DNA from: Clostridium sp. UBA2485
GTDB taxonomy: Bacteria > Bacillota > Clostridia > Clostridiales > Clostridiaceae
Direction: 5' to 3'
DNA length: 15,417 bases
NCBI RefSeq assembly: GCF_002341865.1
Contig: NZ_DDOV01000049.1
Coordinates: 49,625-65,041, forward strand
Of this stretch, positions 7,761 to 14,486 are shown one piece after another. The notes below the pieces were generated by a model. It was not told where the DNA came from. It saw only the letters and a program-made list of their open reading frames with translations, and ran no database searches. Within the stretch, counting starts at the first letter, position 1; every line of letters begins with the position of its first letter. The position numbers and the translations under genes were made by a program.

Positions 7761-7774
7761 GCACATATGTTCGC
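7761..7774 (-). promoter_or_regulatory. Putative LexA (SOS) operator over the radical SAM operon promoter
   Basis: On the minus strand the site reads GCGAACATATGTGC, abutting the -10. The Gram-positive LexA box is CGAAC-N4-GTTC(G/C), and the core here, GAAC-ATAT-GTGC, has one mismatch from the palindrome. That mismatch (GTTC to GTGC) also creates the TG of the extended -10. A repressor here would block RNA polymerase, so the operon is likely DNA-damage inducible. Confidence 0.62.
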
Positions 7775-7848
7775 ATGGCTGTAGGGGGTAAGTATATAAA
7801 ATTATTATAAATATTATAGTTATTAATCTAAAAATAGAGGAAGATACC

Positions 7849-8074
7849 TCAATTCATAACTTAAAATAATGCACAATTCAAAATTCATAATTCACAATTA
7901 AGGTGGAAATTAGTTTTGATCAAACTAATTTCTTTAATGAATTTTTTATTAGCAATACAATTGCTAGTTTTTATAAGAAGTTACTTCGTAACTTCAAAAA
8001 TAAATTAATTCTAAATTTTTCAGCCTATGCTGAGAAATTTCCACAATTGTGAATTTTGCATTGTGAATTGGACA
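7849..8074 (+). repeat. Modular hairpin repeat, copy D (subtype II, with an extra hairpin)
   Basis: The copy lies between the divergent radical SAM and helicase genes. Five heptamers run in register at 7868-7902 (AATGCAC, AATTCAA, AATTCAT, AATTCAC, AATTAAG). SL1 is a perfect 11-bp stem (7906-7916 with 7922-7932). An extra 7-bp hairpin with a 3-nt loop (7950-7956 with 7960-7966) is absent from most copies. SL2 is a perfect 8-bp stem with a 3-nt loop (7977-7984 with 7988-7995). SL3 is 12 bp with one wobble (8013-8024 with 8029-8040). The right end has AATTGTG-like units. Confidence 0.87.
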
Positions 8075-8154
8075 GTCCTAATTATAATAAAGATATAATT
8101 TATTATAATAGACACATTAATTTGTTAACTAGTTATTTTAAAATATGTCTAATG

Positions 8155-8182
8155 TTGCAAATATAAAATTAGGTTATAATAT
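8155..8182 (+). promoter_or_regulatory. Possible promoter of the SNF2-type gene
   Basis: TTGCAA (8155-8160) is followed by a TATAATAT run (8175-8182). The exact TATAAT is only 14 bp away, while TAATAT (8177-8182) gives a 16-bp spacer. The position about 40 bp before the start codon is right, but the match is imperfect. Confidence 0.4.
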
Positions 8183-8218
8183 TTAGATAGGAATAAAACA
8201 TAACGAGGTGTTAAAGTT

Positions 8219-11200
8219 TTGAGTATTAATGCACAAAGTATAAAACAATTGACAGATTTAGGTACATTTAATAGAGGGTTAAGTTGCTATAGACAAGGAC
8301 GAGTTTTTAATTTTGATATTAAAAATGGATATAATAGTATGTTGGATGAAGAAATACAATATATAAAAGCTAATGTAGAGTCTAGTTCTTATTATAATAG
8401 TTATATTGTAGAAATAGCTTTAAGAGAAAATTTTAAAAGGCTTTCTTGTAATTGTACTTGTCTTGCTTTTAATGATTATGGTCATCAAAAAGCTTGTAAA
8501 CACGTTGTAGCTGTATTATTAAACTATTCTCAAATGGCTATAGAATTAAAAGAAAAAAACTCAAGAGAAAATTTTATTGAAAATTTAATAGAAAACTATA
8601 AAAGTAATTTTGAAGATAATAAAAACTCAAAGCAAGAGCTTTCTATGGATATTATATATTATCCTATAGATAAATATGAAAAATATAGTTCTATAGAACT
8701 TAAATTAGGAGTAAATAAAAAATATGTGATTAAGAATATGAAATCTTTTTTAGAGGCTATAGATAGAAAGCAATGTTTAGAGTATGGAAAAGGGTTTACA
8801 TTAAATCTTGATGAACAATATTTTAATGATAATGATATGAAACTTATTAATTTGTTGCTTGAGATTCACGAGTTAAATAATATTATTGAAGCTAATAGTT
8901 ATTCTTCAGTTAATTTTAAAATGTTAAAAGGCAAAAAAGCTTATTTAACAGATATGCATGTTAAAAGGTTTTTTACAATATTTAAAGGTAAAACAATAAA
9001 TACAATTAATGAATTTGGAACTATTAAGAATATAAAAGTAGAAGATGAGATGTTCCCTTTAAATTTTAATATTGAAAGCAAGGATAATAAAATTTATTTA
9101 TCACACAGTAATAAATTTAATGTATTAACTAAAGATGGAGGTATAGTCTACTATAAGGATAAAATATATATACTCACAGAAGAACAAATAAAACTTTGTA
9201 AACCTATCTTTGATGAGATGAGAAAACGTAGAGAGAATCAATTGATTTTTTCTATGGAGCAAGGAGAAAATATAGCAAATTATATAATACCAGCATTAAA
9301 AAATAGTGGAGCTAGAGTAAAAATAGATAAAAATATACAGGACAATTTTTATGAAGAAAATCTAAATACTAAAATTTATTTAGATAAAGTTGATGAAAAT
9401 ATAAGCGCTAAAATTTCTTTTGATTATGAGGATGTAAGTATAAATCCTATTAAAAATAATTTAGATAAAATTTCAAACAAAATATTGATAAGAGATTTGA
9501 AAGAGGAAACAAAAGTTATAAATAATATAAATAATTGTGGATTTGTAGAAGATAAAGAGGCCTTTATCTTAAAAGATCAAGACAAAATTATTGATTTTAT
9601 TTTAGATAAAGTTTATGAACTTCAAAATTTTGGAGAGGTTTACTATTCTGATAGCTTTAAAAATATGAAAATTTACACGTCATCAAATTATAAAGCTGCT
9701 ATAAGATTAAATAATGATGATCTTTTAGAGTTTAGCTTTGATATAGATGGGATTAATAAAAGTGAACTTAAAGATATATTTAAATCTTTGAAAGAAAAGA
9801 AAAAATATCATAAGCTTAAAAATGGTGATTTTGTATCTTTAGAGGAAAAAGAATTAAAGAACGTAGCTAATATAATTGATTATTTAGATATAAAAGATTC
9901 ACAGCTTGATAAGGATAATATAATATTATCAAAATACAATGCACTTTATTTAGATGAAAATATAAAACAGAGCAATATAGAATCTATAGAAAGAAATAAA
10001 AATTTTAGAGAGCTTATTAACAATATAAAGGACATAAAAGAGCTAGATTATACACTTCCATATAATTTACATAATATACTGAGACCTTATCAAGTTTTTG
10101 GATTTAAGTGGCTAAAGACTCTTGCAACTTATGGTTTTGGAGGAATATTAGCAGATGAAATGGGTCTTGGAAAAACTCTTCAGACCATTGCTTTTTTAGC
10201 TTCAGAAAAGAATGGAATTCCATCTCTAGTAATTGCGCCTTCATCATTAGTATATAATTGGAAAAGTGAATTTGAAAAATTTGCACCAGAGGTTAAAGTA
10301 ACGGTTGTATCAGGAAATAAATCTACGAGAGAAGAACTTATTAAGGATTTAAATGAAAATGATGTAGTAATAACTTCTTATCCATTAATTAGAAGGGATA
10401 TAGAAGAATATAAAAATTTTAAGTTTAATTATTGTATATTGGATGAGGCTCAACAAATAAAAAATCCATCATCTATAAATGCTTCTTCTGTAAAAGAGAT
10501 AAGAGCAAAGGGGTATTTTGCTCTTAGTGGTACACCAATAGAAAATTCATTAACGGAACTATGGTCAATTTTTGACTTCATTATGCCAGGATATTTATTA
10601 TCCCATTCAAAATTTACAAAAAAATATGAACTACCAATAGTAAAATATAATGATAGTAATTCTTTAGAGTCTTTAAACAGACGTATTAAACCCTTTATTT
10701 TAAAGAGATTTAAAAAGGATGTTATTAAAGAATTACCCCCTAAAATTGAACATAGATTAGTAGTTGAAATGACAGAAGAGCAGAAAAAAATATATGGAGC
10801 TTATTTAGCTCAATTTAAAGATGAAATGGAAGAAGAAATTAATAATAATGGTTTTAATAAAAGTAAGATAAAGATATTTTCACTATTGACTAGATTAAGA
10901 CAAATATGTTGTGATCCCTCTGTATTTATAGAAAACTATGAGGGAAGTAGCGGAAAAATTGAGGCATTAGAAAGTTTAGTTGAAGAAGGTATAAATGGAA
11001 ATCATAAAATACTAATATTTTCTCAATTTACCTCTGTACTTAAAAATATAGGTAAAAGATTAAATACAAATGAAATAAACTACATGTATTTAGATGGTAG
11101 TACTAAAATAGAGGATAGACTTAAAATGGTAAATGAATTTAATGAAGGAAGTGCTCAAGTATTTTTAATTTCCATAAAAGCAGGAGGAACAGGGCTTAAC

Positions 11201-11473
11201 CTAACTTCAGCAGACTTAGTTATACACTTTGATCCATGGTGGAATCCTGCAGTAGAAGATCAGGCAACAGATAGAGCTCATAGAATAGGGCAAAAGAAAA
11301 CAGTAGAGGTTATAAAGCTTATTGCTAAGGGAACTATAGAAGAAAAAATATTTCATCTTCAAAAAAAGAAAAAAGAAATGATTGATAATGTAATATCAGA
11401 TGAATTTAAAGATGAAAATATAATAAATAAAATGAGTAAAGAAGAGATAGAAGATTTATTTTCTATTAATTAG
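8219..11473 (+). CDS. SWIM zinc-finger SNF2-family DNA-dependent ATPase/translocase
   Basis: This 1084-aa protein is likely a nucleic-acid-stimulated ATPase that moves along DNA and remodels protein-DNA complexes. A SWIM zinc finger lies near the N-terminus (Cys77, Cys79, Cys93, His95; CxC...CxH), followed by a long SNF2-associated region to about residue 610. The C-terminal half holds the two-lobed helicase core: Walker A in ADEMGLGKT (about 645-653), motif II DEAQ (742-745), motif III SGTPIENS (about 771), motif V GGTGLNLTSAD, and motif VI ATDRAHRIGQ (to about 1025). All look intact. The start is TTG with SD GAGGTG (8205-8210). It is transcribed alone. This architecture resembles B. subtilis YwqA-like bacterial SNF2 proteins. 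No nuclease or methylase neighbours suggest a defence island, so a housekeeping DNA-maintenance role is more likely. Confidence 0.9.
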   Translation: MSINAQSIKQLTDLGTFNRGLSCYRQGRVFNFDIKNGYNSMLDEEIQYIKANVESSSYYNSYIVEIALRENFKRLSCNCTCLAFNDYGHQKACKHVVAVLLNYSQMAIELKEKNSRENFIENLIENYKSNFEDNKNSKQELSMDIIYYPIDKYEKYSSIELKLGVNKKYVIKNMKSFLEAIDRKQCLEYGKGFTLNLDEQYFNDNDMKLINLLLEIHELNNIIEANSYSSVNFKMLKGKKAYLTDMHVKRFFTIFKGKTINTINEFGTIKNIKVEDEMFPLNFNIESKDNKIYLSHSNKFNVLTKDGGIVYYKDKIYILTEEQIKLCKPIFDEMRKRRENQLIFSMEQGENIANYIIPALKNSGARVKIDKNIQDNFYEENLNTKIYLDKVDENISAKISFDYEDVSINPIKNNLDKISNKILIRDLKEETKVINNINNCGFVEDKEAFILKDQDKIIDFILDKVYELQNFGEVYYSDSFKNMKIYTSSNYKAAIRLNNDDLLEFSFDIDGINKSELKDIFKSLKEKKKYHKLKNGDFVSLEEKELKNVANIIDYLDIKDSQLDKDNIILSKYNALYLDENIKQSNIESIERNKNFRELINNIKDIKELDYTLPYNLHNILRPYQVFGFKWLKTLATYGFGGILADEMGLGKTLQTIAFLASEKNGIPSLVIAPSSLVYNWKSEFEKFAPEVKVTVVSGNKSTREELIKDLNENDVVITSYPLIRRDIEEYKNFKFNYCILDEAQQIKNPSSINASSVKEIRAKGYFALSGTPIENSLTELWSIFDFIMPGYLLSHSKFTKKYELPIVKYNDSNSLESLNRRIKPFILKRFKKDVIKELPPKIEHRLVVEMTEEQKKIYGAYLAQFKDEMEEEINNNGFNKSKIKIFSLLTRLRQICCDPSVFIENYEGSSGKIEALESLVEEGINGNHKILIFSQFTSVLKNIGKRLNTNEINYMYLDGSTKIEDRLKMVNEFNEGSAQVFLISIKAGGTGLNLTSADLVIHFDPWWNPAVEDQATDRAHRIGQKKTVEVIKLIAKGTIEEKIFHLQKKKKEMIDNVISDEFKDENIINKMSKEEIEDLFSIN

Positions 11474-11564
11474 AATAAGAGAGTGATAATAAATCTATAG
11501 ACTAAGATACCTAAAAAGTTAATTTATAGCTATACTATTGAGTAGTTAAATTCACAACTTAGTC

Positions 11565-11746
11565 AATGGAGAATTAGTGATGGACAATTGACAATTGTGG
11601 TTGAAATTAATTTTACAAATTAATTTCTTTAATAGATCTTTTAATAAAAGTGACTGTGTCACTTTAAAAAGAAATGAATTCAAAACTTCTCCCATAAAGG
11701 AGAAGTATCAATAATTCTCAATTGTCAATTTTTTATTCTCAATTAT
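11565..11746 (+). repeat. Modular hairpin repeat, copy E (complete, subtype I)
   Basis: Five heptamers run in register at 11565-11599 (AATGGAG, AATTAGT, GATGGAC, AATTGAC, AATTGTG). SL1 is a perfect 10-bp stem (11603-11612 with 11618-11627). SL2 is a perfect 8-bp stem with a 3-nt loop (11647-11654 with 11658-11665). SL3 is a perfect 8-bp stem (11685-11692 with 11699-11706). The right end carries inverted heptamers (TTCTC, AATTGTC and similar). It is the closest relative of copy A and is followed directly by partial copy F. Confidence 0.88.
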
Positions 11747-11794
11747 AGAAGGGTGCAGTATAGCTTGAAACAACACCAATAAATTTAACTAATA

Positions 11795-11897
11795 CTATGG
11801 AGAAGCTACAGCTACTAGTTTCTTTATAAGAAGTGACAGCGTTACTTCAAAAGAGAATCAATTCTAAATTTCTCAGCTATTGCTATAAAATATCCAA
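11795..11897 (+). repeat. Modular hairpin repeat, copy F (partial, subtype II)
   Basis: The left array and SL1 are missing. What remains is a region like the extra hairpin of copy D (AGCTACAGCT then ACTAGTTTC), then SL2 with a 3-nt loop (11830-11837 with 11841-11848, one wobble). SL3 has an intact left arm (11868-11877) but a decayed right arm, and a short end follows. Together with copy E it forms a composite SL1-SL2-SL3-SL2'-SL3'. Confidence 0.7.
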
Positions 11898-11940
11898 AAT
11901 TTAAATCATATAAAGAAGAAAAAATAAATCTTTAATAAGT

Positions 11941-11979
11941 AAAATTAAGAGTGTGATTAGGCTTCACACTCTTAATTTT
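11941..11979. terminator. Strong hairpin, probable terminator of the SNF2-type gene
   Basis: A perfect 16-bp stem (11941-11956 with 11964-11979) with a 7-nt loop is followed by TTTTATTTAT. Its left flank is A-rich, so it could work in both directions. It is the first convincing terminator after the helicase stop, 468 bp away, and the two repeats sit between them. This fits repeats having inserted between a gene and its terminator. Confidence 0.7.
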
Positions 11980-12159
11980 ATTTATATATATTTATGAGTA
12001 AAACTTAAGAGTTTTATCAAAAATTAGTACAATTATTACATTTAAAGGTCAAAATAGGCAGCAACTCTATTATTTGCATGAGAAAAATATTATATTAAAA
12101 TTGGAGAATCATACAAAATAACAATTATATACAATAGCGTTTAATAATTTACTTTTATT

Positions 12160-12170
12160 ATATATATAAT
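12160..12170 (+). promoter_or_regulatory. Possible -10 region of the membrane-protein gene
   Basis: TATAAT occurs at 12165-12170 within a TA run, about 43 bp before the start codon. No clear -35 lies at 16-18 bp (TAATAA or TTAATA only). The assignment is weak because of the base composition. Confidence 0.3.
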
Positions 12171-12212
12171 TTAAAGTTATATGGTGATTAAAAGAGAAGG
12201 AGACTTTCAAGA

Positions 12213-13046
12213 ATGATTAAGCGGTTAAAATTTATTTTGAAATTAAACATGGAAAATAAAAAGAATTATTTAATAGCACTTATATTCATACTATTTATAG
12301 GGTATCAAATGCATGCTTTTAATGGCGAAGAAATAGGAGTCTTTAGAACAGGTTATGACTTTTTTATATATGTATTAAGCGATTATTTTAGTATAACCTT
12401 TGTTTTTACGGCCGGATATATATTTTATATTTTCAACTTAAGAAAAAGTGAACGATTAAAAAGATGTTTAATTTTAAAATACAACAGTAGATTAAATTAT
12501 TATAAAAATTTTATAATAATTATCTTTGTATCAAGCCTTATATTTATAGGAGCTATAGTAATGATTTGTACTATTTTTACAGTTATAAAATTGCCATTTA
12601 ACAATGAGTGGAGTGAGTTCTTCAAGAACTATTTCAATGTTTATAATGATAATAATTTATTAACCATGATGGAAAAGATTTTACCTAGTACAGCAATATT
12701 ATTAAATATATTATTTTTATTTTTATATTTTAACCTTATAGGAATGATAATTTTTGTGGTTAGTACATTATTTAATCAAGGTTTTATAACTACTATATTA
12801 GCTTATAGCCCAAGTGTTTTAAGTCAAGCGGTTGAGATAAAAGGACTAGTTAAATATAACAGTTATGCTGTACATTATAATACAGCGATTACATGGCATA
12901 ACTTTGCAACAGTAGATGAAAAACCTACCATAATGTTTTCTTTAGTTTACTGGATAATTTTAAATTTGATTTTTATATTAATAGGTATATATATTTTTAA
13001 AACTAAGGAAGTAAAATCTGAAGAAAGAGAGATAAATATACTTTAA
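12213..13046 (+). CDS. Six-helix integral membrane protein resembling an ABC-2-type permease
   Basis: I do not recognise a specific family for this 277-aa protein. Hydrophobic segments lie at about 18-35, 57-75, 99-126, 158-187, 190-206 and 240-262. A short basic N-terminus (MIKRLKFILK) precedes the first, and a positively charged loop (77-95, LRKSERLKRCLILKY) suggests the cytoplasmic side. A loop of about 30 residues between helices 3 and 4 and the six-helix layout resemble permeases of ABC-2 type exporters, such as those for peptides or antibiotics. Such permeases normally sit beside an ATPase gene; none is present, so a partner would have to be elsewhere. SD AAGGAG (12197-12202) lies 10 bp before the ATG. 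It is transcribed alone and ends at a strong terminator. Confidence 0.7.
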   Translation: MIKRLKFILKLNMENKKNYLIALIFILFIGYQMHAFNGEEIGVFRTGYDFFIYVLSDYFSITFVFTAGYIFYIFNLRKSERLKRCLILKYNSRLNYYKNFIIIIFVSSLIFIGAIVMICTIFTVIKLPFNNEWSEFFKNYFNVYNDNNLLTMMEKILPSTAILLNILFLFLYFNLIGMIIFVVSTLFNQGFITTILAYSPSVLSQAVEIKGLVKYNSYAVHYNTAITWHNFATVDEKPTIMFSLVYWIILNLIFILIGIYIFKTKEVKSEEREINIL

Positions 13047-13130
13047 AGCATAATTAATTTAAAGTATATTTAAAAAATACTATTAAGCTAGCAAGATAAA
13101 ATAACATAAATTAATCTTTAATCCCCATAA

Positions 13131-13170
13131 AAGCCAAGTTGAACAGCAATCGTGTTCAACTTGGTTTTTT
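13131..13170 (+). terminator. Intrinsic terminator after the membrane-protein gene
   Basis: A 12-bp perfect core stem (13134-13145 with 13153-13164), extended by three more pairs including one G-T, has a 7-nt loop. The descending arm runs into six T (13165-13170). It lies about 85 bp after the stop codon. Confidence 0.9.
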
Positions 13171-13187
13171 ACATATTTCAATGTATT

Positions 13188-13216
13188 TTGATTAATTATT
13201 GCTGAAGTAGTATTAT
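13188..13216 (+). promoter_or_regulatory. Possible promoter for the MBL/AraC genes
   Basis: TTGATT (13188-13193) and TATTAT (13211-13216) are 17 bp apart, just past the terminator. If used, transcripts would carry a leader of nearly 390 nt containing repeats G and H before the MBL start codon. Confidence 0.4.
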
Positions 13217-13300
13217 ATAAATATAGATTGGCTACTTTCAAATTTAATCTTATATATTTATATACTTATGTTATTAATTATTTGGGATTTTACCCTATAT

Positions 13301-13397
13301 AATTGAGAATTGACTATTGACAATGGACAATTATGGATACTTCTCTTTTGTAAGAGAAGTTTTAAATTTATTCTTTTTAAAAGTGACACAGTCACTT
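13301..13397 (-). repeat. Modular hairpin repeat, copy G (partial, subtype I, reversed)
   Basis: Five heptamers run in register at 13301-13335, almost identical to those of copy C. SL3 is a perfect 9-bp stem (13339-13347 with 13352-13360). SL2 is a perfect 7-bp stem with a 3-nt loop (13381-13387 with 13391-13397). SL1 and the other end are missing; copy H begins 4 bp further on. Confidence 0.82.
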
Positions 13398-13400
13398 ATG

Positions 13401-13582
13401 CAATTGAAAATTGATGATTGATAATGGAGAATTGTGGATAATTTTCCTTGTGGAAGAAGTTTTGAATTGATTTCTTTTGGAAGTGACAGGGTCACTTGCA
13501 TTGAAAAGTCTATTAAAAAAATTAATTTGCAAGAATTAATTTTAACTATAATTGTCAATTGTCCATCGTCAATTCTCCATTG
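13401..13582 (-). repeat. Modular hairpin repeat, copy H (complete, subtype I, reversed)
   Basis: Five heptamers run at 13402-13436 (AATTGAA, AATTGAT, GATTGAT, AATGGAG, AATTGTG). SL3 is a weaker 6-bp stem (13442-13447 with 13452-13457). SL2 is a perfect 7-bp stem with a 3-nt loop (13481-13487 with 13491-13497). SL1 is a perfect 10-bp stem (13518-13527 with 13534-13543). The inverted heptamer array at the right end stops about 15 bp before the SD of the MBL gene. Confidence 0.86.
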
Positions 13583-13608
13583 ATATATAGTTGTTTAGGA
13601 GGGAATTT

Positions 13609-14475
13609 ATGAAAATTAAAGTCTTAGGATCAGGAGGATGTGTTGCACTTCCACTGCCTACTTGCCAATGTAAAGTTTGCAATGAAGCTAGAAACAAAGG
13701 GGTACCCTTTTCAAGAAGTGGGTGCTCAATATTTATTGAAGATATAAAAACTATTATAGATACTCCGGAGGATAGTGTTTATCAAATTAATAGAGAAAAT
13801 ATAAGTGAAGTTAAAAATATATTATATAGTCACTGGGACCCGGATCATACATTAGGTATGAGAGTTATAGAGCATCTAAAGTTAAGATGGCTTGAGTTTT
13901 TAGTTGATAATAAATCTGCTGATAATAAAATATCTCTTTATGGACTTTATGACGTTATTGAAGATTTAAAACAAATAAGAAATAAATATGGCTCTTATCT
14001 AGGGTATTATGAAAGTACAGGATTGATTGAAATTAAGAGTTTAAATGAACATGAATCTATAACTATAGATAATATAAAAATAAGTTTTATCCCGGTAAAA
14101 ACTCCTGATACATCTACAATATTTGTTTTTGAAGAGGGAGAAAGAAAACTTATATATGCTCCTTGTGACATAAAACCTTTTCCAAAAGATGAAGAAACCC
14201 TTTATAACGCTGAATGTATGATTTTAGGTAATGTTATACCGGATGAACCACTAAAGGGTGGATATTTTATACCAAAAGATAATATATTAAGACAAACTCT
14301 TTTTACAATGGAGGAAGTTATAGAAATTAAGAATAAGTACAATATAAAAGAAGTAATAATAACTCATATTGAGGAGGATTGGGGAAAATCTTATAGTGAT
14401 TATATTAAATTAGAAGAAAAGTATAGAGAACAGAATATAAAATTTGCCTATGATGGTATGGAAATCAATTTGTGA
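13609..14475 (+). CDS. PhnP-like metallo-beta-lactamase-fold protein with altered metal ligands
   Basis: This 288-aa protein belongs to the MBL-fold hydrolases and most resembles PhnP-type cyclic-phosphate phosphodiesterases. The N-terminal GSGG (7-10) and the cysteine group Cys19, Cys21, Cys24 match the structural-zinc site of PhnP. The first metal motif reads HWDPDH (75-80), whereas the family norm is HxHxDH, so the second His is Asp77. The His expected near residue 165 also appears to be absent (VKTPDTST). Asp187 (APCDIKPF) and His253 (ITHIEEDWG) fit later ligands. It may use a different metal set or substrate; no phn genes are nearby. An upstream in-frame TTG at 13591 was rejected because AGGAGGG (13597-13603) serves the ATG at 13609. 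The next gene starts 11 bp after its stop, so the two are probably co-transcribed. Confidence 0.82.
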   Translation: MKIKVLGSGGCVALPLPTCQCKVCNEARNKGVPFSRSGCSIFIEDIKTIIDTPEDSVYQINRENISEVKNILYSHWDPDHTLGMRVIEHLKLRWLEFLVDNKSADNKISLYGLYDVIEDLKQIRNKYGSYLGYYESTGLIEIKSLNEHESITIDNIKISFIPVKTPDTSTIFVFEEGERKLIYAPCDIKPFPKDEETLYNAECMILGNVIPDEPLKGGYFIPKDNILRQTLFTMEEVIEIKNKYNIKEVIITHIEEDWGKSYSDYIKLEEKYREQNIKFAYDGMEINL

Positions 14476-14486
14476 GGAGATGCTAA

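Larger units (their letters stand above)
11474..12212. other. 739-bp gene-free stretch: two repeats, a hairpin and a promoter region
   Basis: No reading frame with a credible ribosome site was found on either strand. The first part holds repeat copies E and F. A 16-bp-stem hairpin at 11941-11979 follows. The rest (11980-12190) is AT-rich and appears to hold only the promoter of the membrane-protein gene. I see no decayed ATPase gene here, although one might be expected before an ABC-2-like permease. Confidence 0.6.

Noticed and set aside
10104..10286. 60-codon frame on the minus strand
   Set aside because: It lies wholly within the SNF2 helicase core on the opposite strand.
8219..11473. SNF2 protein as part of a phage-defence system such as DISARM
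   Set aside because: No methylase, phospholipase D-like or other defence partner is nearby, and a SWIM-SNF2 protein as a single gene is common in Firmicutes.
13331..13558. 75-codon frame on the minus strand
   Set aside because: It consists of repeats G and H read through; its sequence reflects hairpin arms and heptamers, not a protein.
1..13582. CRISPR array or tandem-repeat locus for the recurring intergenic sequences
   Set aside because: Copies are dispersed, in both orientations, with internal hairpins and no spacer pattern; no cas genes are present.
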